NCBI RefSeq assembly: GCF_024138165.1
Contig: NZ_CP100002.1
Coordinates: 1 to 64,000, forward strand
Length of the DNA: 64,000 nt
Origin: Halorussus vallis
Lineage (GTDB): Archaea; Halobacteriota; Halobacteria; Halobacteriales; Haladaptataceae
Reading direction: 5' to 3'
Below are positions 62,206 through 64,000 of the stretch, piece after piece. A program made the translations under genes and the position numbers. Below the pieces are notes generated by a model, which saw nothing but the letters and a program-made list of their open reading frames with translations, made no database searches and was not told the origin of the DNA. The stretch's first letter is position 1, and each line of letters opens with the position of its first letter.

Positions 62206-63347
62206 GCGCAGACGACATCCACACTGAATCCGCGAACGAGACAGACGACGCACCGCTCCTCTCGATGGAGGACGTCAACATCCACTTCAAGCCCGGCGGA
62301 ATCATCCAGAGCCGACTCTCCGAGGAAACTGTCCGGGCGGTCGACGGGGTCAACCTCGAGATCGAGGAGGAGGACATCATCGCGGTGGTCGGCGAGTCCG
62401 GGTGCGGGAAGACGACGCTCGGGAAAGCCATCGTCGGCCTCCAACGGCCGACCGAAGGGTCGATCAAGTACCGCGGCCAGGACATCTGGGACGCCAAAGA
62501 CGGGAAGGGCGACGGCGAGGTTCCCTACGAGGACATCCGCCGCGCGCTCCAAATCGTTCATCAGGACCCGAGCAGCGCGCTCAACTCCTCGCGCCGGGTG
62601 CGCGCGCTGCTCGCCGACCCCCTGAAGAAGTGGCGCACGGAACTCTCCGCCGACGAGCGCCTCGAGACCATCTACCGCTATCTCGACCACGTCGGGATGA
62701 CACCGGTCGAAGACTACGCGGAGCGGTTCCCCCATCAGCTCTCGGGCGGCGAGATGCAGCGGGTCGTGCTCGGCCGCGCGCTGTTGGCCAACCCCGATCT
62801 GGTGCTGGCCGACGAGGCGGTGTCGGCGCTCGACGTGTCGCTGCGCGTCGAGATGATGGAACTGCTACTCGAGCTCCAGGACATGTTCGGGACGTCCTAC
62901 CTGTTCATCTCCCACGACCTCGCGAACGCCCGGTACCTCACCAAGAAGGCCGACGGGAAGATCGCGGTCATGTACCTCGGAGACATCGTCGAGATCGGCG
63001 GTCCAGACGAGATCCTCGAGAACCCGACCCACCCCTACACGAAGGTGCTCCGCTGGTCGACGCCGCCGGCCGACCCGGACGTGGCCAAAGAAACCATCCA
63101 CCAGCAACCCCCGGTCCGTCGGATCGACGTCCCCGACCCGGCCGACCCGCCGTCGGGGTGCAAGTTCCACACGCGGTGCGAACAGGCCCGCGAGGTCTGC
63201 AAACGCCAGGAACCGGAGGTCTACCAGACCGAGGACACCGAAGCGAAGTGTTTCCGGGCGGTCGACGATCACGAGTACTGGCATAGCGAGGAACTCTCCG
63301 ACCGAGAGGAACTCGGGTTCGCTTCCAGCCGAGACGACGAGGAGTAG
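62202..63347 (+). CDS. Opp/Dpp-type ABC transporter ATPase (DppF/OppF-like), third operon
   Basis: A 381-residue ATPase starting at ATG 62202, which overlaps the preceding TGA. Walker A GESGCGKTTLGKA is near residue 66, Q-loop IVHQDPSSALNSS, signature LSGGEMQRVVLGRALL, Walker B LVLADEAVSALD and H-loop LFISHDL. The end domain has CKFHTRCEQAREVC and KCFRAVDDHEYWHSE. It closes the operon; a perfect palindrome that could be its terminator starts three bases after the stop. Confidence 0.93.
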   Translation: MSADDIHTESANETDDAPLLSMEDVNIHFKPGGIIQSRLSEETVRAVDGVNLEIEEEDIIAVVGESGCGKTTLGKAIVGLQRPTEGSIKYRGQDIWDAKDGKGDGEVPYEDIRRALQIVHQDPSSALNSSRRVRALLADPLKKWRTELSADERLETIYRYLDHVGMTPVEDYAERFPHQLSGGEMQRVVLGRALLANPDLVLADEAVSALDVSLRVEMMELLLELQDMFGTSYLFISHDLANARYLTKKADGKIAVMYLGDIVEIGGPDEILENPTHPYTKVLRWSTPPADPDVAKETIHQQPPVRRIDVPDPADPPSGCKFHTRCEQAREVCKRQEPEVYQTEDTEAKCFRAVDDHEYWHSEELSDREELGFASSRDDEE

Positions 63348-63349
63348 TC

Positions 63350-63383
63350 ACCGACGGCGACGGCCGCGGCCGTCGCCGTCGGT
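63350..63383 (+). terminator. Perfect 34-bp palindrome after the third Opp operon
   Basis: ACCGACGGCGACGGCCG (63350-63366) is followed at once by its exact reverse complement to 63383, three bases after the ATPase stop codon. A likely 3' end hairpin for the operon. Confidence 0.5.
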
Positions 63384-63520
63384 CGACCGAATGCCGACCG
63401 CGCACGTCGCCGATGCGGAACACCATGATTCCCGTGCGTCCTCGTCGAATCCGAGGGAAGCCGCGAGGCCACCGGCGGGAGCCACAAAGTTAAAATGCCG
63501 GCTTCCGTATATTCTGAATA

Positions 63521-63805
63521 ATGATTGAAGTACGTTCGCTGGAGTCCGCTAGACAGGAAACGAGCGGCCCCCGGATGTACCTGCTCGCGGTCTGGTACTG
63601 GATCGGCACTCACGTGGCACTCACCATCGCCATCGTCGGCGCACTGTTCATCGTGGCCGGCGCGACGGTACTGCCGGGCGAAGCCCCCATCTACGCCGGG
63701 ATGTTCGGCGTGTGGGGCGTGACGCTCATCATCATGGGGCTGTTCTTCGACCTGGTCTTCCGGGGTATCGCCCTCTACCAGAACCGGACCGCGACGTCGG
63801 TCTGA
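63521..63805 (+). CDS. Small membrane protein following the third Opp operon
   Basis: A 94-residue protein with a hydrophilic head of about 18 residues and two hydrophobic regions (about 20-50 and 57-85). The motif AGMFGVWGV near residue 59 and the following LVFRGIALYQN closely match the protein at 842 (AGMFAVWGV, LGLRLIGYH), which lies inside the first Opp operon. It starts 173 bases after the ATPase, beyond the palindrome, with a TATA-like AAAGTTAAAAT at 63485-63495, so it may have its own promoter. The family is unnamed to my knowledge. Confidence 0.72.
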   Translation: MIEVRSLESARQETSGPRMYLLAVWYWIGTHVALTIAIVGALFIVAGATVLPGEAPIYAGMFGVWGVTLIIMGLFFDLVFRGIALYQNRTATSV

Positions 63806-63852
63806 CCGACCACGACCGGTCGGCGGACAACCACGAGAGGGGGTTCGGACGA

Positions 63853-64000
63853 CTACGCGTTCGTCTTGCAGTACCAGATGGCGGCACCGCTGAGCACCGT
63901 GACTGTGCCGAGTCCGACGACGTTGAGAACCGAGATGACGAACAGCGCCGTGTTCGGATCGACCACCAGCAGGTACGGGAGCTGAAGGAGCAGGAAGAAC
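63853..64000 (-). CDS. Small membrane protein, truncated by the window edge
   Basis: The last 48 codons of a minus-strand gene whose start is beyond base 64000. The fragment is hydrophobic in two stretches (FFLLLQLPYLLVV and LFVISVLNVVGLGTVTVLSG) and ends AIWYCKTNA. This end resembles the protein at 47734 (AYWYCTKRAMNE), so both probably belong to one family of small two-segment membrane proteins. Convergent with the small membrane gene at 63521. Confidence 0.6.
   Translation of the reverse strand, partial: FFLLLQLPYLLVVDPNTALFVISVLNVVGLGTVTVLSGAAIWYCKTNA

Noticed and set aside
1-64000. CRISPR arrays, rRNA genes, intact insertion sequences or an integrase
   Set aside because: I saw no regularly spaced repeats, no rRNA-like tracts and no recognisable transposase or integrase protein anywhere in the window.

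Overview
The window comes from a haloarchaeon (class Halobacteria); I cannot name the genus. The signs are dense GC-rich coding with acidic proteins, AT-rich TATA elements about 28 bases before start codons (leaderless transcripts), a group II chaperonin, a Tat-type twin-arginine lipoprotein signal on the solute-binding protein, a haloarchaeal glucose dehydrogenase, an RdfA-like shape factor and Haloferax-type pentose oxidation enzymes. Almost everything here is catabolic or transport related, so this is probably an accessory nutrient-utilisation region.

Layout. 1-3585: tail of an Opp/Dpp-type ABC transporter operon (permease, small membrane protein, two ATPases, the first frameshifted). 3600-10991: enolase-superfamily dehydratase, PIG-L deacetylase, amidotransferase-like protein, barrel protein with a Cys cluster, SelA/DgaE-like PLP enzyme (frameshifted near its end), glucose dehydrogenase and RidA; this fits oxidation of a sugar or amino sugar. 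11922-33884: MoeA, MFS carrier, class III CoA-transferase, XdhC (frameshifted), a three-subunit molybdenum hydroxylase with a CoxG-like protein, cyclase, two NCS2 nucleobase permeases, dehydrogenase, OsmC, CocE-type hydrolase, DUF35 protein, thiolase, hydantoinase and an IclR regulator; this suggests uptake and oxidation of a heterocycle. 34093-34722: RdfA.

35503-56529 is the best understood part. It encodes two GH3 glycosidases, a GH67 alpha-glucuronidase, an Opp-type transporter with its binding protein, and candidates for every step from D-xylose to 2-oxoglutarate (XacA, a UlaG-like lactonase, XacD, XacE, XacF). The enzymes lack signal peptides, so the picture is: import (glucurono)xylo-oligosaccharides, cut them in the cytoplasm, and oxidise the pentose without phosphorylation. 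The IclR regulator at 33120 could be the XacR-type activator.

56620-64000: a conserved small protein, a divergent thermosome subunit, and a third Opp/Dpp operon (two permeases, two ATPases) without a binding protein in view, followed by two small membrane proteins. Related small membrane proteins accompany the other transporters. Three genes carry single frameshifts, two of them in G runs, so sequencing error has to be excluded before calling them dead.
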